A DNA stretch of 40,462 nucleotides from an uncultured Pelagibacteraceae bacterium (GTDB lineage Bacteria > Pseudomonadota > Alphaproteobacteria > Pelagibacterales > Pelagibacteraceae), in assembly GCA_902514945.1 (NCBI GenBank), contig CABXSO010000008.1, forward strand, positions 1 to 40,462. The letters are read 5' to 3'. The notes below the pieces were generated by a model, which worked only from the letters and a program-made list of their open reading frames with translations, did not search any database and was not told the DNA's origin. The position numbers and the translations under genes are program-made. Below, one piece after another: positions 39,736-40,462 of this stretch; within the stretch, counting starts at the first letter, position 1, and each line of letters starts with the position of its first letter.

Positions 39736-40462
39736 ATGTCTAAGAGCGTTTCATTATTCAGTGCTTTGTTGTGCACGTTTATTTGGGGGACTACATTCAT
39801 TGCCCAAGACACTGGTATGGATGATATAGGTCCATTTACATTTAACGCAGTTAGATTTTTTGTAGGTTTTATGACAATCCTTCCTTTGGCTTTATTGTTT
39901 GAGACTAAAAAGTTTAAATTAAAGTTTAAAATTGGCTATAGATCATTTGTTATTTTATCTTTTTTAATTGGATTATCACTTTTCTTAGGCTCAGCACTGC
40001 AGCAAGTTGCTCTACTTTATACAGATGTCGCTAATGCTGCCTTTTTTACAATTTTTTATGTTCCCTTGGTACCAATTATAATTTTTATCTTTAAAAAAGA
40101 CTCATTACATTGGAGTGTATGGCCATCAGTTATTTTATGTTTAATTGGTGGATATCTTTTAACAAATTTTTATGACGCCCAAATCAGACTTGGAGATACA
40201 TTGGTCATTCTTGGTGCATTATTTTGGAGTACCCACATTATTTTTATTGGGATGATTATAAAAATGTATAACTTACCTCTAACAATAGGTGCTATCCAAA
40301 CATTATTAGTAGCTCTATTTTCTATTATCATTGGTTTGATTTATGAGGAATTTGTGATTGAAAATATTCTAAATGAAATAGATTCAATTCTTTATGCTGG
40401 GATTTTATCAGGAGGGCTTGCATTTGTTTTACAAATTTATGCTCAAAGAAATATCACACCAG
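39736..40462 (+). CDS. EamA/DMT-family transporter (3' end beyond the window)
   Basis: The ATG at 39736, 8 bases after the aceF stop, opens a frame that runs off the window; 242 codons are visible. The product starts SKSVSLFSALLCTFIWGTTF and has at least seven hydrophobic helices, with the EamA repeat features WGTTFIAQDTG, FNAVRFFVGF, ALQQVALLYTDVANAAFFT and, in the second half, LGALFWSTHIIFIGMII. Such drug/metabolite transporters export or import small metabolites; the substrate is unknown. Co-transcription with aceEF is possible because of the short gap. Confidence 0.88.
   Translation, partial: MSKSVSLFSALLCTFIWGTTFIAQDTGMDDIGPFTFNAVRFFVGFMTILPLALLFETKKFKLKFKIGYRSFVILSFLIGLSLFLGSALQQVALLYTDVANAAFFTIFYVPLVPIIIFIFKKDSLHWSVWPSVILCLIGGYLLTNFYDAQIRLGDTLVILGALFWSTHIIFIGMIIKMYNLPLTIGAIQTLLVALFSIIIGLIYEEFVIENILNEIDSILYAGILSGGLAFVLQIYAQRNITP

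Overview
The window is a very AT-rich, tightly packed stretch of an alphaproteobacterial chromosome. Gene order, one-base and four-base overlaps between neighbours, very short spacers and the protein sequences all fit a streamlined marine SAR11 (Pelagibacterales) type genome. Markers for this are irr next to fabA-fabB-fabI, the dut-coaBC-ubiB-ubiE / mutM-rpsT-dnaA-dnaN neighbourhood, fdxA beside carD, and the argH-lptM-lysA order. The assignment is inference from content; no 16S rRNA lies in the window.

Layout. 1-4295: translation and RNA genes (end of infB, rbfA, rpsO, pnp) and a tiny membrane ORF. As given, infB is interrupted: domain III is missing and the reading frame shifts at an A8 run. 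4298-10784: iron and fatty-acid block. fabA-fabB-fabI runs leftward, and irr, katG, a 2-oxoglutarate/Fe(II) oxygenase, a DUF2061 membrane protein and a small zinc-ribbon protein run rightward. Both irr-flanking intergenic regions carry a 17-bp site resembling the Irr (ICE) operator. 10821-15927: leftward SH3 protein, ThiF/MoeB-like enzyme, dut, coaBC, ubiB, ubiE. 15961-19915: mutM, rpsT, dnaA, dnaN rightward. 19912-23356: plsC-like, lysA, lptM, argH leftward. 23380-27006: tlpA-like thioredoxin, HIG1 protein, an esterase, an HNH nuclease, coq7, dsbB and a DedA-like membrane protein. 27065-28854: tRNA-Leu(CAA) directly followed by a long-chain acyl-CoA synthetase. 28974-33186: a strongly expressed-looking 25-residue Lys/Arg peptide gene, then leftward Suv3-like helicase, TerB-like protein, fdxA and carD. 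33364-35323: thioesterase, tRNA-Arg(ACG), thiolase and two tiny ORFs. 35424-39727: aceE and aceF. 39736-end: an EamA transporter, cut by the window edge.

Themes. Iron and redox control (Irr, KatG, Fe(II) oxygenase, possible Fur-like boxes), membrane lipid synthesis (fabAB-fabI, plsC), ubiquinone synthesis (ubiB, ubiE, coq7), replication initiation (dnaA-dnaN) and pyruvate oxidation. The most unusual items are: (1) a lipoyl domain fused to the N terminus of a homodimer-type pyruvate dehydrogenase E1, nearly duplicating the lipoyl domain of the adjacent E2; (2) the 25-residue basic peptide gene with promoter, leader hairpin, Shine-Dalgarno and bidirectional terminator, next to a CarD with its own Lys-rich tail; (3) the paired Irr-like operators; (4) the broken infB; (5) a zinc-ribbon microprotein preceded by 12-bp repeats spaced 30 bp apart. 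No CRISPR array, insertion sequence, prophage or rRNA gene was seen.
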